From Flagellimonas amphidinii (GTDB taxonomy: Bacteria; Bacteroidota; Bacteroidia; Flavobacteriales; Flavobacteriaceae), in the NCBI RefSeq assembly GCF_013090115.1, contig NZ_JABFNN010000023.1, forward strand, positions 1 to 64,000: a DNA stretch of 64,000 nucleotides, in the 5' to 3' direction. Positions 43,978 to 53,541 of the stretch are shown here, piece after piece (the stretch's first letter is position 1; the number at the start of each line of letters is the position of its first letter). A program made the translations under genes and the position numbers. The notes beneath the pieces were generated by a model. The model did no database searches. It saw only the letters and a program-made list of their open reading frames with translations, and was not told where the DNA came from.

Positions 43978-45192
43978 ATGAAGAATCCTATTAAGGACAA
44001 ATATCGTTTACAACAGAAAATAGATTTAGTGCTCAAAGTAAATTATAGCTCTTCCATTTTTGCCATATTGTTTGGTCTTATCTGTCATTTTTTATTGGAT
44101 ATAAAAGGTGTAATTCCATATACTTTCTATAGCTATGCAGTAATTACAATAATCAACACCTATTTATATACAAAACATAAAAATGTAGAGTTAACCTATA
44201 ATCTCACGTCTATAATATCCATGATAGGGGCAGTTATGGTAACACTTCATAGCGGCGGTATACAAAGTCCCTTTATTTTCATCTTGGCAATAGTTGTTTT
44301 TACGGGCTACGTGACCACTATGGTATATGGTAATATTTATCTAGTACTTAATCTTGCAATTATTACAATCTTATTCCTTTATGATTTGGGCGATTTTAGA
44401 ATTTCTGAAAATACAGTACCTGAATCCTCAAGAAGTTGGTTTGCATTTTTAAGCACCGTTTTTGCAGTTTATCTCTTGGGAGGCGTGGTTGGAAAGAATT
44501 TATTGCAGGCTCATTTAAGACTGTATAAGTCCCGAAATGAAATTCAAGAACGTATTGAAGAAAAAGAAACCCTTTTGAAAGAAGTGCACCACAGGGTAAA
44601 AAACAACTTGCAAACGGTATCTAGCTTACTGAGCCTTCAATCCAGAACCATTGCCGATGAAAAAATTAGCAGTATCATAAAAAGTAGTCAAAATAGAGTA
44701 GTCTCTATGGCAATTGTACATGAAATGCTGTACAAAAGGGACGATTATCTGTCCAAAATTGAGCTTAAACCTTATGTGAAGGAACTTATAGAGTATCTAA
44801 TTAGGTCAGTCAAAGGCAATACCAACAATGTTCAGATAGATTTGAATATTGAGGAGCACAAACTAAGCATTGATACGGTAATTCCTTTAGGGCTAATTAT
44901 CAATGAGACCATTACCAATGCTTTAAAATATGGTATTACAAATGAAAAGGGAAAAATTACCCTCTCTCTTAAAAATCTGTCTGATAACCGTTACGAACTC
45001 TACTTAGGTGACAACGGAATAGGTTATTCTGAAAATTTTGACCCAAAAAATGCAAAATCGTTAGGTTTAAAGCTTATTTACAATCTTACCCGCCAACTTA
45101 AAGGAACACTAGCGCGGGATCTTTCCAAAAAAGGAACATATTATCGTATCGAATTTGAAGAAATAGTGGACGATTTCAACACAATCGTTTAA
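43978..45192 (+). CDS. Membrane sensor histidine kinase, HisKA_2 type
   Basis: 404 residues. Five or six transmembrane helices (about 25-175) without an extracytoplasmic domain of size, then EVHHRVKNNLQTVSSLLSL with the phosphoacceptor His204 in the HisKA_2 family pattern, then the ATP site (NETITNALKYGI, LYLGDNGIGY). No response regulator is adjacent, so it is an orphan kinase. The signal is unknown, and membrane state is possible. Confidence 0.85.
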   Translation: MKNPIKDKYRLQQKIDLVLKVNYSSSIFAILFGLICHFLLDIKGVIPYTFYSYAVITIINTYLYTKHKNVELTYNLTSIISMIGAVMVTLHSGGIQSPFIFILAIVVFTGYVTTMVYGNIYLVLNLAIITILFLYDLGDFRISENTVPESSRSWFAFLSTVFAVYLLGGVVGKNLLQAHLRLYKSRNEIQERIEEKETLLKEVHHRVKNNLQTVSSLLSLQSRTIADEKISSIIKSSQNRVVSMAIVHEMLYKRDDYLSKIELKPYVKELIEYLIRSVKGNTNNVQIDLNIEEHKLSIDTVIPLGLIINETITNALKYGITNEKGKITLSLKNLSDNRYELYLGDNGIGYSENFDPKNAKSLGLKLIYNLTRQLKGTLARDLSKKGTYYRIEFEEIVDDFNTIV

Positions 45193-45235
45193 AGCTTTTC
45201 CTATCTTTAGAAGATTAACTCAAACTTCGAACCGA

Positions 45236-47749
45236 ATGCTAAAAAAATTACTCCTTGGAGTGCTGTTTCTTAGCACATCCTTATCTGCTCAAGATTATTT
45301 CTTTAAAAAGTTCCACCCATTCAATCCCAACATTCCTTCTCCAGAACAATATCTGGGTTATGGTATTGGGGAAAGGCATACAAGGCATGACCTTATTGTT
45401 TCGTATTTGACAAAACTTGCTGAGGTCTCTGACCGAGCAAGTATCTATGAATATGGCAAAACCCATGAAGGAAGAAAACTCGTTATACTTACCATTTCTT
45501 CTCCAGGGAATTTAGCCAATTTGAATGAATTGAAGCAACAGCACCTTAAGTTTACGGATCCAGCACAGAGTCCAACTAATTATGATGAAGTGCCCATATT
45601 TATAAACTTGGGGTACAATGTTCATGGAAATGAGCCATCTGGTGGTGAGGCTGCATTGTTAACAGCTTATACTTTAACCGCTTCCAATAATCCTGAAATA
45701 TTGAATTACCTCAATAATTCAGTCATTTTTGTTGACCCCACCATAAATCCTGATGGTAGGGACAGGCACACCCAATGGGCCAATATGTACCAAGGCAATC
45801 CACTGGTAGCTGACCCACAGGATGCAGAACATAACGAATATTGGCCAAGAGGAAGAACCAACCATTATTGGTTTGATTTAAACAGAGATTGGTTGTTGGC
45901 CATACACCCAGAAAGTAGAGGCAAATTAACTTGGTACCACGAATGGTATCCCAATGTGGTGACCGATTTCCATGAAATGGGTACTCAAAGCTCATATTTC
46001 TTTGAACCTATGAAGGACAATGGTTCTTTGGATCCTATAATGCCCAAGGAAAATTACATTGATTTGAATAACCTTTTCGGAGAATATTTCGCAAAGGCTT
46101 TGGACAGTATTGGCTCTTTTTACTTTACTAAAGAGGTTTTTGATGGCACATACCCAGGCTACGGTTCCTCCTACCCTGATCTTCAAGGTGGGCTTGGGAT
46201 TTTGTTTGAACAAGCCAGTTCCAGAGGACACAAACAAACTACTGCTTTTGGTGAAATCACTTTTCCATTTACCATTAGAAATCAGTATACATCAAGTATT
46301 ACAACTATAAAAGCTGCAGTTGAAAATAAGGGGATGATGCGAAAGTATCAGCAAGATTTCTTTAAAAGTGCCCTTACCAATGCTTCTAAAAGTCGTATCC
46401 AAGGCTATTCTTTTGGAGATCAGTACGACCCTAACAGAGTAAAAGCCTTTGTGGACAAGCTTTTGCTTCATAAAATAGATGTTTATAAATCAGGAAACAA
46501 TTTTGTGGTTCCCACACGCCAACCCCAATATAGAATGGTGCAAACTATGTTTGAGACCTACGATAAGTATCGAGACAGTGTCTATTATGATGCCTCAGCC
46601 TGGTCAGTGGCCAATTTCTACAATATGAAATATCGCCCTGTGAATTCATTGAATTTGGGCGAAAAAGTGACCTCTTTAGAAAGTTTGGTCAATCCTGTCA
46701 AAGTTCAAAAATCCAACTATTCCTACATCATTGACTACGATGACTATAATGGTGTGGCTGCATTGAACCACTTGCAATCAAAAGGGTTGGTTATTTCTTC
46801 ATCCTTTAAGCCATTCACCATAAAGACCGGTTCTGGTGATAAAAAATTCAATTACGGTGCCCTAGTTGTACCTGTAAGTCTTCAGAAAAAAGATACCAAT
46901 GCTGTATTTAAATTACTGGAAGAGGTTCAAAACAAGTACCAGGTATCCATTTATGCTGTCAATTCAGGATATAGTTTACAAGGAATTGATTTGGGAAGTC
47001 GATATATTTCCCCGATCACCCAACCAAAGGCGGCTATGATCATAGGTGATGGGGTTAGATCCTATGAAGCAGGGGAAGTATGGCATCTATTGGACACCAG
47101 AGTACATATGCCAATTACCAAAATACCCATGAGAAATTTTGGATGGGCCAATCTAGACAAATACAATACGCTGGTCATGGTATCGGGCAGTTACGATTTC
47201 TCACAAAAACAATTGGATAAAATCAAAAACTGGGTAGCAAAAGGCAATACTTTAATTACCATTGGAAATGCATCCGAATGGGCCATTGATAAAAAGCTGG
47301 TCAAAGAAAAACTCACCGAAAGTGAAAAAGACAGTTCAGAGGTAGTGGAACGCAAACCTTATGTTGATGCACGTGAAAATTTAGGAAAAGAGAGTGTTGG
47401 CGGTGCTATTTTTAAGGTTGATTTGGATATTACCCACCCTCTTGCTTTCGGTTATCATGACATCTCCATTCCTGTGTACAAAAACAATTCCGTTTGGTTG
47501 ACTCCCAGTAAAAATGAATATGCAACTGTTGCCAAATATTCACAAAACCCCCATATAGATGGTTTTATCACCCAGAAAAACATGGAAGAGAACCTAAAAC
47601 CCTCTGCCTCCCTCATTGTGAGTAAACTAGGAGTCGGTCGCGTAGTACTTTTTGCGGACAATCCTAATTTCAGGGGATCATGGTACAGTACCAACCGATT
47701 GTTCTTAAACGCCCTATTTTTAGGAGATAAAGTTCAAATTCCAGAATAA
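45236..47749 (+). CDS. M14 family zinc carboxypeptidase, secreted
   Basis: 837 residues with a signal peptide. Zinc ligands appear as HGNE in GYNVHGNEPSGGEAAL and the later His in TDFHEMG; the substrate Arg and INPDGRDRH region is near residue 175. After the M14 domain, from about 400, come beta-rich C-terminal regions. It ends eight bases before an amidohydrolase with which it probably forms a two-gene operon for degrading peptides or modified amino acids. Confidence 0.88.
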   Translation: MLKKLLLGVLFLSTSLSAQDYFFKKFHPFNPNIPSPEQYLGYGIGERHTRHDLIVSYLTKLAEVSDRASIYEYGKTHEGRKLVILTISSPGNLANLNELKQQHLKFTDPAQSPTNYDEVPIFINLGYNVHGNEPSGGEAALLTAYTLTASNNPEILNYLNNSVIFVDPTINPDGRDRHTQWANMYQGNPLVADPQDAEHNEYWPRGRTNHYWFDLNRDWLLAIHPESRGKLTWYHEWYPNVVTDFHEMGTQSSYFFEPMKDNGSLDPIMPKENYIDLNNLFGEYFAKALDSIGSFYFTKEVFDGTYPGYGSSYPDLQGGLGILFEQASSRGHKQTTAFGEITFPFTIRNQYTSSITTIKAAVENKGMMRKYQQDFFKSALTNASKSRIQGYSFGDQYDPNRVKAFVDKLLLHKIDVYKSGNNFVVPTRQPQYRMVQTMFETYDKYRDSVYYDASAWSVANFYNMKYRPVNSLNLGEKVTSLESLVNPVKVQKSNYSYIIDYDDYNGVAALNHLQSKGLVISSSFKPFTIKTGSGDKKFNYGALVVPVSLQKKDTNAVFKLLEEVQNKYQVSIYAVNSGYSLQGIDLGSRYISPITQPKAAMIIGDGVRSYEAGEVWHLLDTRVHMPITKIPMRNFGWANLDKYNTLVMVSGSYDFSQKQLDKIKNWVAKGNTLITIGNASEWAIDKKLVKEKLTESEKDSSEVVERKPYVDARENLGKESVGGAIFKVDLDITHPLAFGYHDISIPVYKNNSVWLTPSKNEYATVAKYSQNPHIDGFITQKNMEENLKPSASLIVSKLGVGRVVLFADNPNFRGSWYSTNRLFLNALFLGDKVQIPE

Positions 47750-47756
47750 CAAGCAG

Positions 47757-49325
47757 ATGAAAAAACTACTTTCCTTTCTTACACTGTTCCATGTATTATG
47801 CACTTATGGACAAGAGCAAATGAGCGAAGGCCCTTTTCCTCAACTTATTATCCGGGGAGTGACCCTGATCAATGGGAATGGCGCACCGCCTAGAGGCCCA
47901 ATAGACATTGTTGTAGAACATAATAAAATAGTGGACATCCAAGTTGTAGGATATCCAGGTGTGAAAATTGATGACTCCAAAAGACCTCAACTAAAACCAG
48001 GTGGTAAAGAATTGGATTGCTCTGGTATGTATCTATTGCCCGGTTTTGTGGACATGCATACGCATATTGGCGGAAAATCGCAGGGGGCCGACTATGACTA
48101 TGTATTTAAACTTTGGATGGCCCACGGAGTGACTACTGTAAGGGAAGTAGGTGGTCGCGGATTGGACTGGTCCATCGATTTAAAGACAAAAAGCGATAAC
48201 AATAGCATTATTGCTCCCAGAATTTATACCCATACGGTCTTCGGACAAGGAAGCAAAAATACCATCACAACTCCAGAACAAGCCAGAAAATGGGTTCGGG
48301 CAAATGCCGAAGGAGGTGCAGATGGCATCAAATTCTTTGGTGCTCCACCAGAAATTATGGCTGCAGCCCTGGATGAAAACAAAAAATTGGGGCTTAGGTC
48401 TGCATGCCACCATGCCCAAATGGATGTTGCCCGCTGGAACGTATTGCATTCGGCAAGAGCAGGACTAACCAGCATGGAACATTGGTATGGACTTCCAGAA
48501 GCCCTTTTCGAGGACAGAACTGTACAGGACTACCCTTTGGACTACAACTATCAAAATGAACAACATCGCTTTGAAGAGGCTGGGAAACTGTGGAAGCAAG
48601 CCGCGAAACCTTATTCCGAACATTGGAACAAGGTAATGGATGAATTGATAAGTTTGGATTTTACCTTAGATCCAACATTGAATATTTATGAAGCCAGTAG
48701 AGATTTGCATAGAGCGCGAAGAGCTGAATGGCATGAAGATTACACGCTACCCTCTCTTTGGGCGTTTTATTTCCCAAGTAAAATTTCCCATGGATCGTAT
48801 TGGCATGATTGGGGAACAGAACAAGAAGTGGCCTGGCGTGAAAACTATAGGCTCTGGATGACCTTTATCAATGAATACAAAAACAGAGGTGGAAGGGTTA
48901 CCACGGGTTCGGATTCCGGATTTATTTACCAGCTTTACGGTTTTGCCTATATCCGCGAAATGGAATTACTGCGTGAAGCTGGATTCCATCCGTTGGAAAT
49001 CATTCGTTCCGCTACCTTAAATGGCGCCGAAGCCTTAGGAATGTCTGACCAAATCGGCACTGTAGCTGTGGGTAAACTAGCCGACTTTGTAATCGTTTCA
49101 GAAAATCCATTGAAAAACCTAAAAGTTTTATATGGTACAGGAGCCATAAAATTGACAGAGGACAATGAAGTTGTTCGAGTTGGTGGAGTAACCTACACAA
49201 TTAAAGATGGGGTCATTTACGACGCAAAGGCACTTTTACGGGACGTAAAACGAATCGTACAGCAAGAGAAAGAAAAATTAAACTACCAGATAAAACAGCC
49301 AGGAGTAGAAGAAGGTAAACCATAA
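47757..49325 (+). CDS. Secreted amidohydrolase family protein
   Basis: 522 residues. Signal peptide (KKLLSFLTLFHVLCTYG). DMHTHIGG (HxH), DGIKFFGAPP (candidate carboxylated Lys), SACHHAQMD, TSMEHWYG and TTGSDSGFI are the metal-site motifs in the usual order. Distinct from the amidohydrolase at 2464. The substrate may be a dipeptide-like or imidazolone compound; not determinable here. Confidence 0.85.
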   Translation: MKKLLSFLTLFHVLCTYGQEQMSEGPFPQLIIRGVTLINGNGAPPRGPIDIVVEHNKIVDIQVVGYPGVKIDDSKRPQLKPGGKELDCSGMYLLPGFVDMHTHIGGKSQGADYDYVFKLWMAHGVTTVREVGGRGLDWSIDLKTKSDNNSIIAPRIYTHTVFGQGSKNTITTPEQARKWVRANAEGGADGIKFFGAPPEIMAAALDENKKLGLRSACHHAQMDVARWNVLHSARAGLTSMEHWYGLPEALFEDRTVQDYPLDYNYQNEQHRFEEAGKLWKQAAKPYSEHWNKVMDELISLDFTLDPTLNIYEASRDLHRARRAEWHEDYTLPSLWAFYFPSKISHGSYWHDWGTEQEVAWRENYRLWMTFINEYKNRGGRVTTGSDSGFIYQLYGFAYIREMELLREAGFHPLEIIRSATLNGAEALGMSDQIGTVAVGKLADFVIVSENPLKNLKVLYGTGAIKLTEDNEVVRVGGVTYTIKDGVIYDAKALLRDVKRIVQQEKEKLNYQIKQPGVEEGKP

Positions 49326-49341
49326 AAATAAAATTTAAGAT

Positions 49342-49371
49342 AAGGGGCTAATTAAAAGTCCCTTCTTTTTC
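49342..49371 (+). terminator. Candidate terminator after the amidohydrolase
   Basis: AAGGGGC and GTCCCTT (one G-T wobble) form a seven-base stem followed by CTTTTT. It overlaps the end of the small minus-strand frame. Confidence 0.5.
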
Positions 49372-49450
49372 TCAAGGAAAAAGCTATTGTAGAGATGGCA
49401 AATGCCAAACTAAAAAACAAGGTCAGTGGAATTAGAATTCCCAGGATCAT
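49352..49450 (-). CDS. Small membrane peptide of 32 residues, not previously listed
   Basis: Minus-strand ATG at 49450, TAA at 49354-49352. The peptide starts MILGILIPLTLFFSLAFAIS, a single hydrophobic helix, and ends with a basic tail (LRKRRDF), which fits an inner-membrane micropeptide. It begins two bases after the stop of the secreted 77-residue protein, so translation is likely coupled. Evidence rests on the frame, its composition and position; no homologue was searched. Confidence 0.5.
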   Translation of the reverse strand: MILGILIPLTLFFSLAFAISTIAFSLRKRRDF

Positions 49451-49452
49451 GA

Positions 49453-49686
49453 TTAAGCCAATTTAGCTCTGTTCTTTTTTGTCTTGAAAGAAAGTGCCTT
49501 TTTTACTCTAGAGTTTTTGAACTTGTAAAGTCTAGCAACTTCCTTACCATTTTCTACCTGCTCTTGAATCTCAATATTCAACTCAACACTAGCAGTAATA
49601 GTTTCAACCTTTACCTCTTTAGTATCTTGTGCCATAGCTACTGTTCCGAAGAAGATGATTGCGATGATGGTTAAAACTGTTTTCAT
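49453..49686 (-). CDS. Secreted small protein of unknown function
   Basis: 77 residues. Signal peptide ending in VAMAQ (residue 19-20), then ETITASVELNIEIQEQVENGKEVARLYKFKNS and a very basic tail of six Lys/Arg (FKTKKNRAKLA). Exported. No family recognised. Followed two bases later by the micropeptide frame. Confidence 0.65.
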   Translation of the reverse strand: MKTVLTIIAIIFFGTVAMAQDTKEVKVETITASVELNIEIQEQVENGKEVARLYKFKNSRVKKALSFKTKKNRAKLA

Positions 49687-50070
49687 GATTTGGGTTTTTA
49701 TTACGATGTAAATTTACCTTCGTACCCACCCTAGGGGAGATTTCTGTCGTTTAACCCGGCTTTTTTTTCGGTGTAAAAACTTTTCTTGGGTGAAGTGCAT
49801 TTTATCCTCGATGAACGTTTTTAGGTTAAAAAACACCATACCGATGCAGGATGCATTTCATCGATCACGACAGTAATATCAATACATAAATCTTCAAGCT
49901 GTACCCAATCACTTGAAAAAAGGAGGTAATTTGCATCTTGTCGCCAAAATGTGATTTTAATCTATGGAAAGGCCATTTTTGCACAAATCAATCCCTCCTT
50001 TACTTTTGTTCACAAGAATTTATCAAAGTGAAGTGTAATTGTTCTTATCTTATACCTACTAAGCTTAAAA
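49687..50070. other. 384-base intergenic region between divergent genes
   Basis: Contains the promoter for msrA at 49978-50008. An imperfect palindrome with CGATG (49842-49846) and CATCG (49859-49863) around ATGCAGGATGCAT is a possible protein-binding site. I saw no open frame of credible quality and no known RNA. Confidence 0.4.
49978..50008 (+). promoter_or_regulatory. Bacteroidota-type promoter of msrA
   Basis: TTTG at 49978-49981 (-33), 19 bases, TACTTTTG at 50001-50008 (-7). This is the best promoter match in the window. Predicted start about 50015, leader about 56 bases. Confidence 0.65.
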
Positions 50071-50763
50071 ATGAATATTATGAGAACCTTGTTTTTGGTA
50101 ATACTGACTTTGATATCCACAAGCTGCCAACCTAAAAGCAATTCATCTAAACAAGAGCTTACACAGAAAACCGAAGGGAAGAAATCGGAAAAGACAAAAT
50201 TTACTGAAGCAGAGCTCCAAAAATATGAAACAGCATACTTTGCAAGTGGGTGCTTTTGGTGTGTTGAAGCTATTTTTGAAAGTGTAAAAGGAGTAAAAGA
50301 AGTGTATTCAGGATATTCAGGCGGTACGGAAAAGAATCCAACTTACGAACAAGTTTCTTACGGCCGTACGCACCATGCTGAAGCTGTGGAAGTATTCTAT
50401 GATCCAAAAGTAATTTCCTTTACGCAGTTGGTCCAAGTATTTTTTGGCTCTCACGACCCCACCACATTAAATCGCCAAGGACCGGATAGAGGAGCACAGT
50501 ACAGGTCCATCGCCTTTTACAAAACTGAAGCCCAAAAGAAAATCATTGAAGATTATATTGGCGAATTGGAAGCGCAAAACATATATGGTCGACCTATTGT
50601 AACAGAAGTACAGCCCTTTAAGGTCTTTTATAAAGCAGAGGAATATCATCAGGATTACGAAAGACGAAACCCAAACAATTCTTATATCAGAAATGTTTCT
50701 ATTCCTAGACTAAATCGATTTAAGAAAAACTTTGAATCCTATTTAAAGGATGAAGCACATTAA
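50071..50763 (+). CDS. msrA: Peptide-methionine (S)-S-oxide reductase, lipoprotein
   Basis: 230 residues. Lipobox STSC (Cys17) in an N-terminal signal, then a Lys/Thr/Glu-rich linker, then the MsrA domain with the catalytic cysteine in SGCFWCVEA near residue 64, GYSGGTEKNPTYEQVS, HHAEAVEV and QYRSIAFY. Only MsrA is present, no MsrB fusion. It probably repairs oxidised methionines of envelope proteins. Confidence 0.92.
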   Translation: MNIMRTLFLVILTLISTSCQPKSNSSKQELTQKTEGKKSEKTKFTEAELQKYETAYFASGCFWCVEAIFESVKGVKEVYSGYSGGTEKNPTYEQVSYGRTHHAEAVEVFYDPKVISFTQLVQVFFGSHDPTTLNRQGPDRGAQYRSIAFYKTEAQKKIIEDYIGELEAQNIYGRPIVTEVQPFKVFYKAEEYHQDYERRNPNNSYIRNVSIPRLNRFKKNFESYLKDEAH

Positions 50764-50857
50764 ATTAAAAAGTAATTGAGTCTTGTGCTAGTGCTCAGAA
50801 CAGAGTATATATATTGGAGAAGAAAACAGTTTTGGGACAAAGTGAATATGTAAAATA

Positions 50858-52288
50858 CTATTCTTTCAACACCACTTCGCTGTATCTAGAATCTATAGTA
50901 ATGGTTTTGTCATCTTTATTGCTGATATAATACCCTTTATGAACATTGGTGTTCAGCTGGTTGCTGGAAGAACCCATGGCCAATTTTGATGGATATTTGA
51001 AGTCTGAGGAAGTTTCATTTACGTGAATTGTGAAAGGAACAGCAGGCAATTTGCAATCTACTTCCCCATTTTGAACGGTAATATTAACGGTGCGGAAGCC
51101 ATCCGCTATGGATTCTATGTCAATTGTGCCAAGATTATTGGTAACAAAAGCCTTATCCGTCAACTCCCCTATAATTACATTGGAAGAAACCGAATTCAAC
51201 TTCAAATCCTTTACTTTCTTTAGATCAACAGTTTCTGAGTAATCTGTTTTTAGTTGTCCATAGTTCCATTGCTGCACAACCACAGGGGAATAAGATGCCC
51301 TAATATTGGTGCGGTTGCCATCTATAGTAGAAGCTAGCAAGCTTGCATAAGACAAGCTTGCGTTGATGTTTTTTGTATTGGCGGCCAGTTTTACCTCCCC
51401 ATGTCGAACGTTCATTTTCAACTTGACCGACTTTGGCATTTTAACCTTGATGGTTTTCTTCACCTCATATTTTTTGCCATCACCGTCAGTGGAGAAATAA
51501 AAATTAAAGTCATTATCAGAATGCACACGTGTCCTAATTTGATGTCGGGCTTCCCTGATTTTTCTTTGTTCTTCACGCATTTGCACCCTAACCTCTTCAC
51601 GCTGTGCACGGGCTTCCTCTCTAACCTTTTGATGCTCTTCCCGCATTTTTTCATGTTCCTTCCGCATCTTTTGCGCCTCCTCTCTTTGATGTTCCCTTTC
51701 ATTGGCCATAGCTTTCATTTGCTCGCCCCATTCTTCCAGCTCTTTCTGATATTCTTCATCAAAATTTTGATTGAATTCCTTCTTCCACTTTTTAAGGTAC
51801 TTGTCGCCATCTTCTTTAAAGGCATCATAATCGAACTCAATAAAAGGAATAGGAGGCATTGGCGGAAGTTCAGGAATCACAATAATCTCGGGTAACTCAG
51901 GTATTTCTGGCATCTCAGGAATATCTGGAATAACAATATTGAAGTCGTTAAAGTCGTACACAAATGGAGCGTGTACCCCAAAACCGCTTCCAACTGTACT
52001 AACTTCTATTTCCTTACTGTTTCCAATAATTTTGATGATATCCTTTTCAAAAAAAGTGTTGGCCTCTTCTTCGGTCGCACCTTCCAATTCTATGGTAGCA
52101 ACCACTTCAACCTGATTCTTGTCCCAGGTTTCAAACTCAATATCGGTATGACTGGTATCTATATTCAACACGGCATCTTCACCAACATTGAAGGTCTCTT
52201 TAAAGGTCCTTTTTTCTTGTCCATGACAGAGAAAGCCCGTCAACGAAAACAAAAGGACATTAAACAATATTTGATGGTTTCTGTTCAT
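50858..52288 (-). CDS. Secreted protein with charged repeats and DUF4097-like domain
   Basis: 476 residues. Signal peptide, then NIDTSHTDIEFETWDKNQVEV, a proline-rich spacer (PEMPEIPELPEIIVIPELPP), and then 100 residues of charged helix made of (E/R)EHxKxREE heptads (about 190-255). The C-terminal beta-helix-like strands (KLKMNVRHGEVKLAANTKNINASL etc.) resemble DUF4097 adhesin-like proteins. Start overlaps the membrane protein upstream by 29 bases; final member of a sigma-factor operon. Confidence 0.7.
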   Translation of the reverse strand: MNRNHQILFNVLLFSLTGFLCHGQEKRTFKETFNVGEDAVLNIDTSHTDIEFETWDKNQVEVVATIELEGATEEEANTFFEKDIIKIIGNSKEIEVSTVGSGFGVHAPFVYDFNDFNIVIPDIPEMPEIPELPEIIVIPELPPMPPIPFIEFDYDAFKEDGDKYLKKWKKEFNQNFDEEYQKELEEWGEQMKAMANEREHQREEAQKMRKEHEKMREEHQKVREEARAQREEVRVQMREEQRKIREARHQIRTRVHSDNDFNFYFSTDGDGKKYEVKKTIKVKMPKSVKLKMNVRHGEVKLAANTKNINASLSYASLLASTIDGNRTNIRASYSPVVVQQWNYGQLKTDYSETVDLKKVKDLKLNSVSSNVIIGELTDKAFVTNNLGTIDIESIADGFRTVNITVQNGEVDCKLPAVPFTIHVNETSSDFKYPSKLAMGSSSNQLNTNVHKGYYISNKDDKTITIDSRYSEVVLKE

Positions 52289-52862
52289 TTTTTGATGATT
52301 TTAATTGATTTAACTTCGATTTTAACTTCTGCAACAACTGCAGCCTTAGCTGAAGGTTTTTGATCAAGGCATTTACGGTCTGGTCATTGGGGCCAAAATC
52401 GTTCAACTCTTTGTTCAAACGCCGGTATTCCTTATCCAGTTCTGCCAGCTGCTCCATATAATTGTCAATAATTTCTTTGTTGTTGGTATCAAACTCCAAA
52501 TCTGAAAGCTCCAAATTGATATTGGTCAAGTAATAGTTCTCTATCTTTTTCAAATCTGGAGATAAATCTCCCAATGAAATGGTTTGCTCTTTAACATCAG
52601 TATTTTCAGTATTGACAATTTCTGTATCAGGGCTTGGTTTTCCATTACCCGCGCTGGTAAAAAAATAAATGCCCAAACCTAAAATCACTACCACAGAAGC
52701 TGCTATTTGCAAAAAAACCGCTGGTGTCCTCTTGGTTTTTGAATCGACCATAGGCATTTTTTCTTCCAATTTGGCCACGAATCGCTCTTCATGGCCTTTT
52801 TCCATGGAATGCATTTGTTCTTTTCTTTCCTTGGCAAACATTTCTCTAAGATCCTGTGCCAT
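52260..52862 (-). CDS. Membrane protein in sigma-factor operon (putative anti-sigma)
   Basis: 200 residues: cytoplasmic N-terminus of about 45, one transmembrane helix (AVFLQIAASVVVILGLGIYFF), then a coiled-coil periplasmic part. Position directly after the sigma gene (17-base overlap) suggests an anti-sigma role, but no RskA-type or zinc signature is visible. Confidence 0.6.
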   Translation of the reverse strand: MAQDLREMFAKERKEQMHSMEKGHEERFVAKLEEKMPMVDSKTKRTPAVFLQIAASVVVILGLGIYFFTSAGNGKPSPDTEIVNTENTDVKEQTISLGDLSPDLKKIENYYLTNINLELSDLEFDTNNKEIIDNYMEQLAELDKEYRRLNKELNDFGPNDQTVNALIKNLQLRLQLLQKLKSKLNQLKSSKNEQKPSNIV

Positions 52863-53388
52863 AAACCCTATTTTTTATTGTTTCCTTTAAATGTGACTTC
52901 CCTCGTAGCAACCTTGTTCTTGATGCAGAATTTGTGATTCCCAATATTTGGGAGATTTCATCATGATCATACCCTTCTACCAAAAACAACTGCACAACAT
53001 ATCGATATTTATCGGGCAATTCTTCAATAGCTTCCCTCACCTGCTCAATAGTAACTCCATCTTCAATGGTCCAATCATTTTCCGATGCTATATGCAAGTG
53101 CCTTTCATCCAACTCAACATTTTTTGAATGTTTCGATTTTAAAAAATCGATACTTCCATTGACCACAATTCTTTTGAGCCATGCCCCAAACGTCACCTCT
53201 CCTTTAAACTGATGCATCCGTTGAAAGGCCTTGATGAAGGATTCCTGCAATACATCCTCTGCATCGTCAGGGTTTTTTAAAAATCGAATAGCCACCCCAT
53301 ACATACCGTCACAGTATTGACGATACAGCTGCAATTGGGCCTTCCGATCATTGGCCTTACATTTTTCTACCAGTTCAATTTGAAACAC
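52846..53388 (-). CDS. ECF-type sigma-70 family sigma factor
   Basis: 180 residues. Region 2 (YGVAIRFLKNPDDAEDVLQESFIKAF) and region 4 (IEELPDKYRYVVQLFLVEGYDHDEISQILGITNSASRTRL) are clear and there is no region 3, so it is ECF type. First gene of the three-gene operon. The input signal is unknown. Confidence 0.88.
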   Translation of the reverse strand: MFQIELVEKCKANDRKAQLQLYRQYCDGMYGVAIRFLKNPDDAEDVLQESFIKAFQRMHQFKGEVTFGAWLKRIVVNGSIDFLKSKHSKNVELDERHLHIASENDWTIEDGVTIEQVREAIEELPDKYRYVVQLFLVEGYDHDEISQILGITNSASRTRLLRGKSHLKETIKNRVYGTGS

Positions 53389-53483
53389 GGTCGGTTTTGT
53401 GTTTGGTCTTACAATTGTTCTTTCTAAAGACGATGCAAAAAACGCCTCGTTGCAAAATAGGTCAGTTTTTTGAGGTTTTTAAC

Positions 53484-53514
53484 AAAAAATCCCGTTGAAG
53501 ACTCAACGGGATTT
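53484..53514 (-). terminator. Intrinsic terminator after the ohr gene
   Basis: AAATCCCGTTGA and TCAACGGGATTT form a perfect 12-base stem around a four-base loop at 53487-53514, with a T run on the minus strand. Confidence 0.8.
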
Positions 53515-53541
53515 CGTGTATGATTTATGAAATGAAAGTTA

